Positions 49,212-58,441 of a stretch of DNA of 64,000 bases are shown one piece after another. The position numbers and the translations under genes are program-made. The notes below the pieces were generated by a model. The model saw only the letters and a list, made by a program, of their open reading frames with translations, was not told where the DNA came from and did no database searches. The DNA lies in the NCBI RefSeq assembly GCF_038595005.1, contig NZ_CP151997.1, forward strand, positions 558,001 through 622,000, written 5' to 3'. The DNA is from Chryseomicrobium sp. FSL W7-1435 (lineage in GTDB: Bacteria > Bacillota > Bacilli > Bacillales_A > Planococcaceae). Each line of letters opens with the position of its first letter. Positions within the stretch are counted from its first letter, which is position 1.

Positions 49212-50810
49212 GTGAAAAGATCTAGAAAATTACATACATTGTACAGTCTTGTTTTTAGTTTGATGAGCTTGCTTATTATTGGAATCGTAATTAGTGTAGC
49301 AGGCTGGCAATCTTCCCAAAACTTACGTGAAGAAAGTGGCACCGCCTTAGTTGTAACAGCAGAAACTATGGGAGACCAACTGGATCAGCATATGTGGGCC
49401 CATTATGGTGAGGTGGAAATTTTAGCTCAACTAGAACCGTTCCGAAATCCTGAAAATATAACTCGTACGCGCGAGTTGATCAATCAGTTTAAAGAAACAT
49501 TTCCTATGTTTTCTTGGATTGGCTTAACGGACAGAGAAGGAACAGTTATTGCTGCGACAGATGAAATTTTAGAAGGAGCTTCTATCGCAGAACGTCCTGT
49601 TTATCAAGAGGCTCAACAACAACCTTTCATCGGAGATGTACACGAAGCCGTTTTATTAGCAGAGCTTTTACCTAACCCGACAGGAGAGGTCATGCAGTTT
49701 GTAGACATCAGCCTACCTCTGAGTGCACAGACACCAAGTCCTGTGCTTGCTACTCACCTTAGTTGGGAATGGGCACGTGGCGTAGAGGAGCAAGTGATGG
49801 CTCCCTTGGCTGCGGATAAGGGAATCGAATTGTTTGTTGTAAGTGGAAGAGATCAACTCATTCTCTTAGGTCCACAGCAATGGATAGGAAAGCGAATGCC
49901 TTTTACGGTACAGCAATTGAGCGATGATTCTGCCTTGTGGGGACAGGATGAATGGGAAGGGGAAGGAGAATATGTGACGGCAGTCATTAAAACAGATGGG
50001 TATCTCGATTATGAAGGGTTGGACTGGACGATTATTGCCAGACAGCCAACAGAAATCGCCTTTCAGCCCTCGAATGAACTGATTCGAAATTTGTTGTTGA
50101 TTGGGAGCTTGTTAGCGCTTCTGGCTGGGGCCTTTGGGTGGTTGTTCGCAAATCGCTTGATGCGACCGATTCGCGAGCTGTCCTTGGCGGCAGATAAATT
50201 GCGTTCGGGTGAACGTGAGGCCATTCCCGTGCAACAGGGAATCGCAGAATTCGAATCCCTGTCCTTATCGCTTAACAATATGGTAGAGCGACTCAAGGAC
50301 ACACATCAACAACTCGGGACTATGGAACAAGTGGCGTCTCGAGACTTTTTAACAGGTCTTCCGAATCGTAGAGCACTTGAATCCTTGAAACGAGGAGTCA
50401 CGCCAGAGAGCAAATATGTTTTTTATCTGGATTTGGATGGCTTTAAAGAGGTCAATGATACACTTGGTCACCACTCAGGAGACGAATTATTGATTCAACT
50501 TGCTGAAAGAGTAAAAGCCTTTTTGGTAGAAAATGATTTTGTCGCACGGATTGGTGGAGACGAGTTTGTTTTCATCACAGAAGGAACACTCTCACAGGTG
50601 GAAGAGAAAGCACGACACTTGATGAAGAAAATAACCGAACCCTATGAATTAGAAGGACAATTGGCTAAAGTGGGAGTCAGTGCAGGGGGACAAGAGTGGA
50701 AATCCAATGTGCCCCTCGAGAATGTCTTGGCCGAAGCGGATGCGGCTCTTTACCAAGTAAAAGAAAGTGGCAAGAATGACCTTCGCTTTTTCATTCCTAC
50801 TTCTCACTAA
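49212..50810 (+). CDS. Membrane diguanylate cyclase (dCache-HAMP-GGDEF)
   Basis: 532 residues: helix 1 (about 12-32), an extracellular Cache-type domain (about 35-285, with WIGLTDREGTVIAATDEILE), helix 2 (about 290-312), HAMP (LMRPIRELSLAADKLRSG) and GGDEF. The active motif GGDEF is intact in FVARIGGDEFVF; the I-site position reads VEND, not RxxD. Start GTG 49212 with GAGGTG upstream. An external ligand probably controls c-di-GMP synthesis. Confidence 0.9.
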   Translation: MKRSRKLHTLYSLVFSLMSLLIIGIVISVAGWQSSQNLREESGTALVVTAETMGDQLDQHMWAHYGEVEILAQLEPFRNPENITRTRELINQFKETFPMFSWIGLTDREGTVIAATDEILEGASIAERPVYQEAQQQPFIGDVHEAVLLAELLPNPTGEVMQFVDISLPLSAQTPSPVLATHLSWEWARGVEEQVMAPLAADKGIELFVVSGRDQLILLGPQQWIGKRMPFTVQQLSDDSALWGQDEWEGEGEYVTAVIKTDGYLDYEGLDWTIIARQPTEIAFQPSNELIRNLLLIGSLLALLAGAFGWLFANRLMRPIRELSLAADKLRSGEREAIPVQQGIAEFESLSLSLNNMVERLKDTHQQLGTMEQVASRDFLTGLPNRRALESLKRGVTPESKYVFYLDLDGFKEVNDTLGHHSGDELLIQLAERVKAFLVENDFVARIGGDEFVFITEGTLSQVEEKARHLMKKITEPYELEGQLAKVGVSAGGQEWKSNVPLENVLAEADAALYQVKESGKNDLRFFIPTSH

Positions 50811-50883
50811 CTATGGTATGATTGCACGAGTGAATTTTTAAGGTCTGACCTTTCACGAGTGATCAATAGAGGAGTAATGCCCC

Positions 50884-51483
50884 GTGGTTTGGGATGTATT
50901 GAATGTAATTGGAACACTGGCGTTTTGTATCAGTGGTGCGCTCGTTGCCATGGAAGTTAAATATGACATTATTGGTATTTATATATTAGGATTGATCACC
51001 GCTTTTGGCGGCGGAGCGGTACGGAACTTGATGATTGGGTTGCCTGTGGCAGATGTCTGGCAACAAACCTCTCTTTTCATTATTGCATTGATTGCTATGA
51101 CTCTTTTTATCCTGTTGCCAAAAAGTTTTATTTTTCATATGAAAGAATGGTCGATTTTTGATGCGATCGGTCTGTCAGCTTTTGCGGTACAAGGTGCAAT
51201 GGCGGCACAATCAATGGATATGCCGTTACTGGCGGTGATGTTCTCAGCTTCGATCACAGGAGCAGGGGGAGGAATCATTCGGGATGTCCTTGCTCAAAAG
51301 AGACCAAGTGTCTTCACGAAAGAAGTCTACTTACTGTGGGCGATCATGGCTGGCTTTATTATCGGAATGGACTGGATTACGACAGATATACAACTCTATT
51401 TTGTCTTTGGTGCAATATTAGCTTTGCGGCTACTTTCACAGCGCTTTAATTGGAATCTTCCTATCCGTAACTTATCAGCCTAA
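50884..51483 (+). CDS. TRIC-type cation channel (UPF0126)
   Basis: 199 residues with two repeats of three helices, each with a glycine-rich kink: ITAFGGGAVRNLMIG and ITGAGGGIIRDVLAQKRP, the signature of TRIC/UPF0126 proteins. It probably conducts potassium. GTG 50884 has GGAG 9 nt upstream. Confidence 0.9.
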   Translation: MVWDVLNVIGTLAFCISGALVAMEVKYDIIGIYILGLITAFGGGAVRNLMIGLPVADVWQQTSLFIIALIAMTLFILLPKSFIFHMKEWSIFDAIGLSAFAVQGAMAAQSMDMPLLAVMFSASITGAGGGIIRDVLAQKRPSVFTKEVYLLWAIMAGFIIGMDWITTDIQLYFVFGAILALRLLSQRFNWNLPIRNLSA

Positions 51484-51576
51484 ACTACGTAAAAGGGTTA
51501 AAAATAGTAAAAAGACCTACTTCATGGTAAACTTAGGTAGAATCTTGTCTAAGGATGCTGTAGAAGGAGTGGTTCG

Positions 51577-52050
51577 ATGCAAGCCCGTTTAGTAAAGCGA
51601 GAACGCAGTTACATGGTCGGAATTGCTGTATCGGTTCCTTCAGAACAAAGTCAACTCATCAAGTTAAATAAGGCAATCATGAAACAGCTTGTTTCTCTTC
51701 AGCGGTACCTGAGTCTTCAAGGGACTGAAGAAGTTATTGCTCTTAGTGCTCCAAATCAACAGGCGGATAGCGACCAGCAATGGGTCATCGGTTATCCTGT
51801 TCCTCATCGATTTCCAGTACATAAAGAATTTTCTCTTTGTGAATTGCCGAGCGGAACTTATTTTGTTGGAGAAAAAGGCGCAAAAATTGAATTAACTTAT
51901 AAAACAATGCGTCATCATTGGATTATGGCTGAAATGTATGATAGCCTGTCCACTATATTTGAACGGTACACGATTACAGGTGACGATAAGCGGGTTGAAG
52001 TATTTAGCCGCGTAAAACCAAAAATCGTAGATCAACAAATTTATGCATAA
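51577..52050 (+). CDS. Putative GyrI-like effector-binding protein
   Basis: 157 residues, no membrane helix. The middle and end (LCELPSGTYFVGEKGAKIEL, MYDSLSTIFERYTITGDDKR) resemble the AraC-effector/GyrI-like (SOUL-type) fold. There is no DNA-binding domain. AGAAGGAG precedes the ATG. The call is tentative; otherwise hypothetical. Confidence 0.55.
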   Translation: MQARLVKRERSYMVGIAVSVPSEQSQLIKLNKAIMKQLVSLQRYLSLQGTEEVIALSAPNQQADSDQQWVIGYPVPHRFPVHKEFSLCELPSGTYFVGEKGAKIELTYKTMRHHWIMAEMYDSLSTIFERYTITGDDKRVEVFSRVKPKIVDQQIYA

Positions 52051-52054
52051 TCAA

Positions 52055-52089
52055 AGTATTTCCTATCTAGCATAGGGAATGCTTTTTTT
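52055..52089 (+). terminator. Rho-independent terminator
   Basis: AGTATTTCCTAT-ctagc-ATAGGGAATGCT followed by seven T, just after the stop at 52050. Confidence 0.85.
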
Positions 52090-52152
52090 CGTTGACAAAG
52101 GGTTGTCAGAGGAGTACGGTATCTCTATTCAATGAACGAAGGTGGAACCCAT

Positions 52153-52818
52153 ATGAAAGATAGAGATTTGACATTCGCGGTATTCGGTCTAGGTCGATTC
52201 GGTGGAAGTCTTGTAAAAGAGCTTGCTGAAATGAAACAAGAGATATTGGCGATTGATTTAGATCCTGAACGAGTCGATTATTACAGTCAATTCGCCACGC
52301 ATGCGGTTGTGGCTAGTGGGTATGATGAGAAAACCTTACGCGCATTTGGGGTTCGAAATATTGACCATGCTTTTGTCTCTTTCGGGGAAGACATCCAAGC
52401 AAGTGTATTGACCACGATGGTGCTCAAGGAATTAGGGATTCCCAAAGTATGGGCAAAAGCACACGACGAGAATCACGGGAAAATTTTAGAGAAAATTGGG
52501 GCAGACCGCGTTATTCATCCAGAACGTGACATGGCAAAGCGTATTACGCACAATTTGCACTCTTCAAAGATCATTGATTTTATTGAATTGTCCAATTCCT
52601 TCAGTATTGCAGAAATCAAAGTCACAGACCGGTCCATTGGGAAGCGATTATCTGAACTGGATTTGCAGCGAAAGTACAACGTGAATTTGGTGGCCATACA
52701 ACGTGGTGATAAGACCATCTTAAGCTTTTCAGAAGAAGAACAAGTAGAGGCCAATGATTTAATAGTGGTCATTGGTAAAAATACAGATATAGAAAAATTT
52801 GATGAGCAGGGCTCATAA
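52153..52818 (+). CDS. ktrC: KtrA/KtrC-type potassium-uptake regulatory subunit
   Basis: 221 residues: RCK-N Rossmann domain with VFGLGRFGGSLVKEL and the ID at the end of strand 2, then an RCK-C domain (about 140-221), which binds c-di-AMP in relatives. It gates the KtrD channel encoded 23 nt downstream. ATG 52153 follows GAAGGTGG; the upstream in-frame ATG 52132 has no site. A consensus -35 TTGACA is seen at about 52095. No ydaO/c-di-AMP riboswitch is seen. Confidence 0.9.
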   Translation: MKDRDLTFAVFGLGRFGGSLVKELAEMKQEILAIDLDPERVDYYSQFATHAVVASGYDEKTLRAFGVRNIDHAFVSFGEDIQASVLTTMVLKELGIPKVWAKAHDENHGKILEKIGADRVIHPERDMAKRITHNLHSSKIIDFIELSNSFSIAEIKVTDRSIGKRLSELDLQRKYNVNLVAIQRGDKTILSFSEEEQVEANDLIVVIGKNTDIEKFDEQGS

Positions 52819-52841
52819 TTTATTAGAAGAAGGCGAACAGG

Positions 52842-54173
52842 ATGAAAATTTGGCAATTTATGAATTTGCGTGGATATTCACCAGCAGCTATTATTGCACT
52901 TAGTTTTCTAATTACTATTTTGATAGGCACTATCTTACTAAGTTTACCAATTGCTCATACAGGGGATTTAGGGATTATAGACGCACTTTTCTTTGCCACT
53001 TCTGCAACGACGGTAACAGGACTGGGTGTTGCAGATACAGCGGCGACATTCACAACCTTTGGAGAAGTCGTCTTAATGTTCTTGATGCAGTTTGGTGGCA
53101 TCGGTTTGATGACATTTTCTGTTGCCATTTTAATCGTATTGAAAAAGAAAATTTCACTGAAGCAGCGAATTTTCCTGCGAGATTCTTATAACCAATCTTC
53201 AGTGGGAGGTATGGTGCGATTAACAAAAGCGATTTTTGTTTTTGTGATCAGTGTTCAATTAGCCGCTTTTCTTTTATTGACGCTTCATTGGAGCCAACGC
53301 TTTCCGCTAGGAGAAGCAAGCTATTTGGCGGTGTTCCATGTCATCTCTGCTTTTAATAATGCTGGATTTTCACTATTCTCAGACAACCTCATAGGTTTTC
53401 AACAGGATCCGTTCACCCTATTTCTTATTAGCAGTCTATTTATTATTGGGGGTATCGGATTTATTGTCGTGTTGGAAATTGTGCAAAAGAAACAGTTTCG
53501 TCAATGGAGCTTACATACAAAACTAATGATCAGTGGAACGTTGGTCATTAACACAGGTGCCATGGTGCTATTTTATCTTTTAGAATTTAAAAACCCACAG
53601 ACGCTTGGTAGCTTAGCGCCACTTCATCAATGGAGTAACGCTTATTTTGCAGCGGTGACGCCAAGAACAGCTGGCTTCAATACATTAGATTACGCGACCA
53701 TTACCGATTCTTCTTTGATGCTTACCCTTTTATTAATGTTTATTGGGGGAGGAACTGCTTCTACCGCATCGGGAATTAAATTAACCACCTTTATTGTCTT
53801 GATTCTCGCCACATTAGCCTTTTTCCGGAACGATGAAGAACCCTTCATCTTTGGTCGAACCATTAAACGGGAAGTGGTCATGCGGTCATTTGCCATTACG
53901 GTCATCAGCCTATTCACAGTCGGCTTGTTATTTTTCTTACTAACAATTGTGGAGAAAAGTGCCTTTGATCCCCTGCTTTTTGAAGTCGTTTCTGCATTTG
54001 GAACAGTAGGATTATCGATGGGGATCACAGCAGACCTTTCAGATGCGGGAAAAATTCTTATTTCACTCGCCATGTTTATTGGACGAATTGGTCCTTTGAC
54101 GTTATTTTACTTACTCGCACGTCCAAAAGATCGCCATTACCGGTATGCATACGATCAAGTTTATACAGGTTAA
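52842..54173 (+). CDS. ktrD: KtrB/KtrD-type potassium channel subunit
   Basis: 443 residues with the four-fold pore pattern of TrkH/KtrB: SATTVTGLG, NNAGFSLF, PRTAGFNTLD and FGTVGLSMG, the central Gly of each filter preserved. It takes up potassium, with sodium dependence in relatives. In Bacillus subtilis ktrC and ktrD lie apart; here they form one operon. Confidence 0.93.
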   Translation: MKIWQFMNLRGYSPAAIIALSFLITILIGTILLSLPIAHTGDLGIIDALFFATSATTVTGLGVADTAATFTTFGEVVLMFLMQFGGIGLMTFSVAILIVLKKKISLKQRIFLRDSYNQSSVGGMVRLTKAIFVFVISVQLAAFLLLTLHWSQRFPLGEASYLAVFHVISAFNNAGFSLFSDNLIGFQQDPFTLFLISSLFIIGGIGFIVVLEIVQKKQFRQWSLHTKLMISGTLVINTGAMVLFYLLEFKNPQTLGSLAPLHQWSNAYFAAVTPRTAGFNTLDYATITDSSLMLTLLLMFIGGGTASTASGIKLTTFIVLILATLAFFRNDEEPFIFGRTIKREVVMRSFAITVISLFTVGLLFFLLTIVEKSAFDPLLFEVVSAFGTVGLSMGITADLSDAGKILISLAMFIGRIGPLTLFYLLARPKDRHYRYAYDQVYTG

Positions 54174-54431
54174 TAGGTCTATTGATTTACCTGTTTTCTA
54201 ACTTTGTAGTTATGAGGACTAAGAATAGGCATTTAAAACGATGGCTTTTGGAATTTTCTTAAAACTACTTCATTTGTTGGCCTTAAGTCTTTAGTTGTTA
54301 AGGTGGACGGTGACTGAACATAGTTCTAATTATTTGAATAGTAAGAAAAGTACATTTTGTGGAATGACTTTATTCGACATTATTCGTATGATAAGAGAGA
54401 CTAATACTTTGATAAGAAGGGTGGGCGTACT

Positions 54432-55583
54432 CTGAGATGGAAGCTATCACAACTTCAAACATATCTTTTAGTGGCGTTATTTGCCTTGCTTTTTACAAGT
54501 ATTTGGAGCTATATCGCATTTGTCAATATCGAACATCAAACGGATAAAGTGGCAGACGAAGCTATTCCGCTTTCCAATACAGCCAGTCAGCTCTATCCAC
54601 TCATGATAGATCAAGAGCTATCTGTTCGGAACTATGTTTACTTGCAAGATGCCCTTTCTCTGCAACAGTTTGAGATTTCGAATGCTCGTATGCATGACGT
54701 GCTGAATACAATTGAAGAACTCGATCAGTCCCATCCCATCATGAATGACATTATTTCGAATGAAGCGCTTCCTATTATTTCTGAAATGGAATCGTTTCAT
54801 AGAGAACAAATACTCCGGATTCAAAATGGCGAAGTGGATCGTGCCAATGAAGTACGGAATTCTCAAGTGCTAAATTTGAATAGATTGCGTATGGTTGACT
54901 CCAAAATACAGTCAGATAGTGATGTGATTATAGCGAATGCATTCGATGAAAGTGAAGCAGCCTCGAATTCAGCGCGTTGGGTAATTTTAATTGTGTCAGC
55001 CCTAACATTTTTAATCTTCTTCGCTTTTATGCATAGCTTCCGCGTAGAAAGAAGCCAGAAAGCGTTAATCTATAAATCGCTTCATGATGCGTTGACAGGA
55101 ATTCCAAACCGCCGAGCCTTTGATGAACGTCTAGAAGAAACATGGCGAGATGCCCGTCAGCAAAACAAGCCACTGTCGCTCATTCTGTTAGACATTGATG
55201 CATTCAAGTCGTTCAATGACACTTATGGACACCTTGAAGGCGACGCTTGCTTACGAAGAGTCGCTCAAGTGTTACAACGAGTTGTGAAGAGTCCGGCTAT
55301 GCCTGCGCGCTATGGGGGAGAAGAATTTGCGGTGATCTTACCTGTCGAGTCTGCTGCAGAGGCTAGGGAGTTGGCAGAAGAGATTCGTCATAAGATTATG
55401 GGACTTAACATTGAACATCTAGGGTATCACCCAGTCTGTAAATTAACTGTGAGTCTTGGGGTGTCGACGATGGTTCCTGGACTTTATGAAAGTGAAAAGA
55501 TTTTGATAGCCCGTGCAGATGAAGCACTCTACCAATCGAAAGATAAAGGACGGAACCGTGTCACTGTACAGAATTTAAAATAG
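54432..55583 (+). CDS. Membrane diguanylate cyclase with probable CTG start
   Basis: About 383 residues: one N-terminal helix, a helical external sensor domain (four-helix-bundle type, about 40-180), a second helix and a GGDEF domain with GGEEF in ARYGGEEFAVIL. The frame has no ATG/GTG/TTG between the upstream stop and GTG 54471, which falls inside the first membrane helix. CTG 54432, 6 nt behind AAGGGTGGG, gives RWKLSQLQTYLLVALFALLF, a normal basic N-terminus plus helix. The I-site is replaced: VKSPAMPARYGG. Confidence 0.85.
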   Translation: MRWKLSQLQTYLLVALFALLFTSIWSYIAFVNIEHQTDKVADEAIPLSNTASQLYPLMIDQELSVRNYVYLQDALSLQQFEISNARMHDVLNTIEELDQSHPIMNDIISNEALPIISEMESFHREQILRIQNGEVDRANEVRNSQVLNLNRLRMVDSKIQSDSDVIIANAFDESEAASNSARWVILIVSALTFLIFFAFMHSFRVERSQKALIYKSLHDALTGIPNRRAFDERLEETWRDARQQNKPLSLILLDIDAFKSFNDTYGHLEGDACLRRVAQVLQRVVKSPAMPARYGGEEFAVILPVESAAEARELAEEIRHKIMGLNIEHLGYHPVCKLTVSLGVSTMVPGLYESEKILIARADEALYQSKDKGRNRVTVQNLK

Positions 55584-55609
55584 TCACTTAACTTTTCAAG
55601 AGGTTGGGA

Positions 55610-55950
55610 CAAGCTATAGTAATAGAACTCACTAGTTAGAAAGTTGAGTGGAGTGTAGGGGTTGACTCCAGTGGGATCAAAAGTCGGAATGTGAGACCCC
55701 TCTTAGATGTGGAGAACGTCACGCTAGAAAGTCCGAGAAAATCAGGCGTGCCAAGTGAGGCGCTCTTGGCCTCGGTTGGTGCGACTGCTTTTGGAGCGTC
55801 TTTCTGACGTTCGCAACTCGATTCCATTGAGTTGTAGACACAGCGCGCCCACGGAACGCAGCCCCGGAACGGAACTCAATATAGACGAAAAATCAGCAAA
55901 TTCTCTGGAATTCACCCTAGAGAACTTGCTGATTTTTTTGTCTCGCTTTT
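55610..55950. repeat. Degenerate Bacillales intergenic repeat element
   Basis: About 340 bp without a real gene. It begins GGTTGGGACAA and ends in TTTTTTTGTCTCGC, and contains GGGGTTGACTCCAGTGGGAT, GAGACCCC and CGGAACGGAACTCAA, words of a repeat family often seen between genes of Bacillaceae and relatives. It is GC-richer than its flanks. Whether other copies exist in this genome must be checked. Short open frames here are not credible. Confidence 0.5.
55889..55939 (+). terminator. Strong hairpin/terminator at the end of the repeat element
   Basis: AATCAGCAA-a-TTCTCT pairs with AGAGAA-c-TTGCTGATT and is followed by seven T. It would stop transcripts of the GGDEF gene. Confidence 0.75.
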
Positions 55951-55966
55951 TTTAATTTTTATAAAA

Positions 55967-56012
55967 TTGACAAATGATGTGTGTCAACTTATAGTGTATG
56001 TAATACAGTATA
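55967..56012 (+). promoter_or_regulatory. padR promoter with two dyads
   Basis: TTGACA (55967-55972), 17 nt, TATAGT (55990-55995): a near-consensus promoter. A dyad TTGACA-N9-TGTCAA (55967-55987) covers the -35 and a dyad TATAGTGTAT-gta-ATACAGTATA (55990-56012, one mismatch) covers the -10 and start. One of them is probably the PadR autoregulatory operator. Confidence 0.75.
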
Positions 56013-56030
56013 GAGTAAAGGAGGTTTCCT

Positions 56031-56369
56031 ATGTCCGAACAGATCAGTCCTCTGGTAACAGAATTGCGCCGAGGGACACTAATCTTGGCCGTTCTTAGCC
56101 AGCTTAAAACACCCCAATATGGCTATTCACTTGTGCAGGCACTTGAACAAGCGTCCGTATCCATTGACCAAAGCACTTTGTATCCCTTACTTCGTCGTCT
56201 TGAAAAACAACAGCTTGTGTCAAGTACTTGGGATACGACCGAAGCCAGACCTCGCAAATATTATGTGCTGACCGAGCAAGGGCATCAAGTGCTGGAGGAG
56301 CTTTACAGGGAGTGGAAGCAGATGTCCTTGAATCTACAAAACTTACTAGAAGGAGGAACAAGCCTATGA
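56031..56369 (+). CDS. PadR-family transcriptional regulator
   Basis: 112 residues, a winged helix: GTLILAVLSQLKTPQYGYSL, SIDQSTLYPLLRRLEKQQLV, PRKYYVLTEQGHQVL, and a short C-terminal dimerisation helix. AAAGGAGG precedes ATG 56031. It is coupled by ATGA overlap to a HAAS-type membrane protein, a common pairing. The ligand is unknown. Confidence 0.93.
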   Translation: MSEQISPLVTELRRGTLILAVLSQLKTPQYGYSLVQALEQASVSIDQSTLYPLLRRLEKQQLVSSTWDTTEARPRKYYVLTEQGHQVLEELYREWKQMSLNLQNLLEGGTSL

Positions 56370-57355
56370 TGTACCGAGACGCTTACATCGCTGAAGTGAC
56401 TCGTCGCTTACCTCAAACGATGCGTGAAGACGTGGCGCTGGAGTTGGAATCGACTATAGCTGATATGACATCAGACACGCCTTCCCAGGAAGAATTGTTT
56501 GAAGCGCTCCGTCAACTTGGCGATCCAGTGCTACTCGCATCCCGTTATCTAGAAAGACCTCTTCATTTGATTGGACCGGCGCTGTATCCGACATTTATTT
56601 CTATCCTTAAAATTGTCTTGCCGATTGCGCTCATAGTGAGCGGACTCACTGCATTGCTCGGTGTGATTGTCGATTTCTCTGAGGAATTTTCATGGGGACA
56701 AGGAATCATTCAAGGGATTTTGCAAATCGTAGGTTCGATGCTGGCAGCTGGAATTCAATCTGTCTTCTGGGTAGGCCTCGTTTTTGCTTTGATTGAACGG
56801 TATAGTTCATCCCGTGATACGATTCCGTTATCCAAATGGGATCCCAGTCAATTAAAACCAGTCACTTTAAAAAAGCGTCAGATTTCACGTGCCTCTCTCA
56901 TCGGAGGCTTTGTCTGGACAGCTATTTGGGTAGGAATCTATCTCAATGCCTCTAATCTCATACGTCTCTACTGGGAAGACCAATCCCTGCCTTTATTAAA
57001 TGAAGAAGCGCTTCGATTCTTTTTACCAGCTGTGATTGCACTTGCTGCTGTGGAGGTAGGTTTCGGTATTTACAAATGGGTAAAAGGGTTTTGGACCATT
57101 CCAATGGCTTTCTGGAATCTTGTGTTTAATCTATTTTGGATCATCGGTACCGTGTTGTTCTTGACGCATCCAGAGCTGTTTTCACAAGAAGCACTTACCC
57201 AGTTCGGCGAACTCCTTGGTCAAACGACTGCAGAAACGGAATCGTTGAAACGTTGGGCTGTTTGGACACTGTTAATTAGTTTCATCGTAATTGCTACAAC
57301 AGATGTGGTAGATGGGTTCATGAAAACACGAGTACCTCGTCACCAGAAAAAATAA
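56366..57355 (+). CDS. HAAS-domain (DUF1700-like) membrane protein
   Basis: 329 residues. The first ~65 residues form a HAAS-like helical domain (VTRRLPQTMREDVALELEST ... LRQLGDPVLLASRYL); after it come about seven membrane helices. These proteins are usually co-encoded with PadR regulators and are thought to act in signalling or envelope stress. ATG 56366 (ATGA overlap; GAAGGAGG upstream) or the adjacent ATG 56369. The frame open upstream to 56228 overlaps padR and is not used. Confidence 0.85.
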   Translation: MMYRDAYIAEVTRRLPQTMREDVALELESTIADMTSDTPSQEELFEALRQLGDPVLLASRYLERPLHLIGPALYPTFISILKIVLPIALIVSGLTALLGVIVDFSEEFSWGQGIIQGILQIVGSMLAAGIQSVFWVGLVFALIERYSSSRDTIPLSKWDPSQLKPVTLKKRQISRASLIGGFVWTAIWVGIYLNASNLIRLYWEDQSLPLLNEEALRFFLPAVIALAAVEVGFGIYKWVKGFWTIPMAFWNLVFNLFWIIGTVLFLTHPELFSQEALTQFGELLGQTTAETESLKRWAVWTLLISFIVIATTDVVDGFMKTRVPRHQKK

Positions 57356-57358
57356 CCA

Positions 57359-57388
57359 TTGCATAAAAACGAACATTTGTTCTATACT
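57359..57388 (+). promoter_or_regulatory. Promoter with LexA (SOS) box
   Basis: TTGCAT (57359-57364), 18 nt, TATACT (57383-57388). The LexA box CGAACATTTGTTCT (57370-57383) fills the spacer and touches the -10. It controls the yolD-like gene. Confidence 0.85.
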
Positions 57389-57417
57389 GGTGGTGAATGA
57401 TGGAGGAGGTGACGAGG

Positions 57418-57768
57418 ATGGAAAGACCTGACCCTTCCCGGATTCGCGATCGGGGAAAAATCAAATGGACGGCTATGATGTTACCAGAGCATGTTGCTAT
57501 CATTCGTGACTACATTGCCAATGAAGGCAAGGTGAAACGACCTGAGTTGGATGAATGGGATTTGCGCCACTTAGAAGAATCCATTGGTCTCGCACTAGCA
57601 CAGGATGCAGAAGTGAAGCTGAAGTATTGGCGAAATGGAGAATTTCATATACGGGGTGGCAAGATCAAACATATTGATGCAGTGCGCCGCCAATTGTATG
57701 TTGAAGATCCTTTCAATACGACAGCCTATGCTCTTGAAGACATTGTGGATGTTACGTTGCTCGACTGA
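57418..57768 (+). CDS. YolD-like protein
   Basis: 116 residues, MERPDPSRIRDRGKIKWTAM and MLPEHVAIIRDYI, typical of YolD-like proteins that accompany UvrX/DinB-type polymerases in SOS regulons. No polymerase gene is next to it here. ATG 57418 is 8 nt from GGAGGAGG; an earlier in-frame ATG 57397 overlaps that site. Confidence 0.85.
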   Translation: MERPDPSRIRDRGKIKWTAMMLPEHVAIIRDYIANEGKVKRPELDEWDLRHLEESIGLALAQDAEVKLKYWRNGEFHIRGGKIKHIDAVRRQLYVEDPFNTTAYALEDIVDVTLLD

Positions 57769-57778
57769 CAAAGCCGTC

Positions 57779-57818
57779 AAAAAACCACTTCCTGCACAGA
57801 CGAGGAAGTGGTTTTTTT
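57779..57818. terminator. Bidirectional terminator
   Basis: AAAAAACCACTTCCT ... AGGAAGTGGTTTTTT between the convergent yolD-like gene and mrpG. Confidence 0.88.
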
Positions 57819-58176
57819 AGTTGTCTTTCGGTGATTTTTCAAGGTAAGGCTTCAGTGCATCTTCTCCAGAAGAAGAGGCCAGCTTCACTTTCGATCGGTA
57901 AGCAGCACGAGTGATAATATGTCCGGCTACTGGCGCTGTAATGAATACAAAAATAATGCCTAATAACAAACGTATACTAATAAACCCTTCGTTTGCCCAA
58001 AAATAAATAAAAGCACCAAGTAGCGAGAGCAGTACAGCGAGTGTCGAACTTTTAGTAGCGGCGTGGGAACGCGTATAGACGTCGGGCAAACGAAGAATGC
58101 CAAACGCACTAATCACGGCCATGATACTACCTGTCAAAATCAAAAATACACTAATCCATTCCATCATCGTGCTCAT
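57817..58176 (-). CDS. mrpG: Mrp antiporter subunit G
   Basis: 119 residues, three helices, pattern MMEWISVFLILTGSIMAVIS and LRLPDVYTRSHAATKSSTLA (PhaG/MnhG). Last gene of the Mrp operon. ATG 58176 lies inside mrpF (26-bp overlap); GAGAGGAGAG is upstream. Confidence 0.92.
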   Translation of the reverse strand: MSTMMEWISVFLILTGSIMAVISAFGILRLPDVYTRSHAATKSSTLAVLLSLLGAFIYFWANEGFISIRLLLGIIFVFITAPVAGHIITRAAYRSKVKLASSSGEDALKPYLEKSPKDN

Positions 58177-58441
58177 GTTCGACGATCTCTCCTCTCTCGA
58201 CAAAGCGGGCAAGACCCACTGTGCTGATAAATGCTAAGATTCCTACAATCAAAATGACTTCTAAATAAGCATGGGTATGAAGCACAATCGAAAAAACAGC
58301 TACTAGTGAGATCAGATTTACTCCAATCATATCGAGCGCAACGACGCGGTCTGGCATCGAAGGACCGACGATGATGCGGTAAAGGGCTATGAAAATTGCA
58401 CATGTGAACAGCATGAGGGAAATTGTTAATACGAGCATCAT
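58151..58441 (-). CDS. mrpF: Mrp antiporter subunit F
   Basis: 96 residues, three helices with PSMPDRVVALDMIGVNLISL in the middle and a histidine-rich tail (EHEHDDGMD). It overlaps mrpE by 4 bp. Confidence 0.93.
   Translation of the reverse strand: MMLVLTISLMLFTCAIFIALYRIIVGPSMPDRVVALDMIGVNLISLVAVFSIVLHTHAYLEVILIVGILAFISTVGLARFVERGEIVEHEHDDGMD

Noticed and set aside
55755-55955. 66-codon frame in the intergenic repeat before padR
   Set aside because: It ends inside the terminator hairpin and overlaps repeat words; no ribosome binding site.
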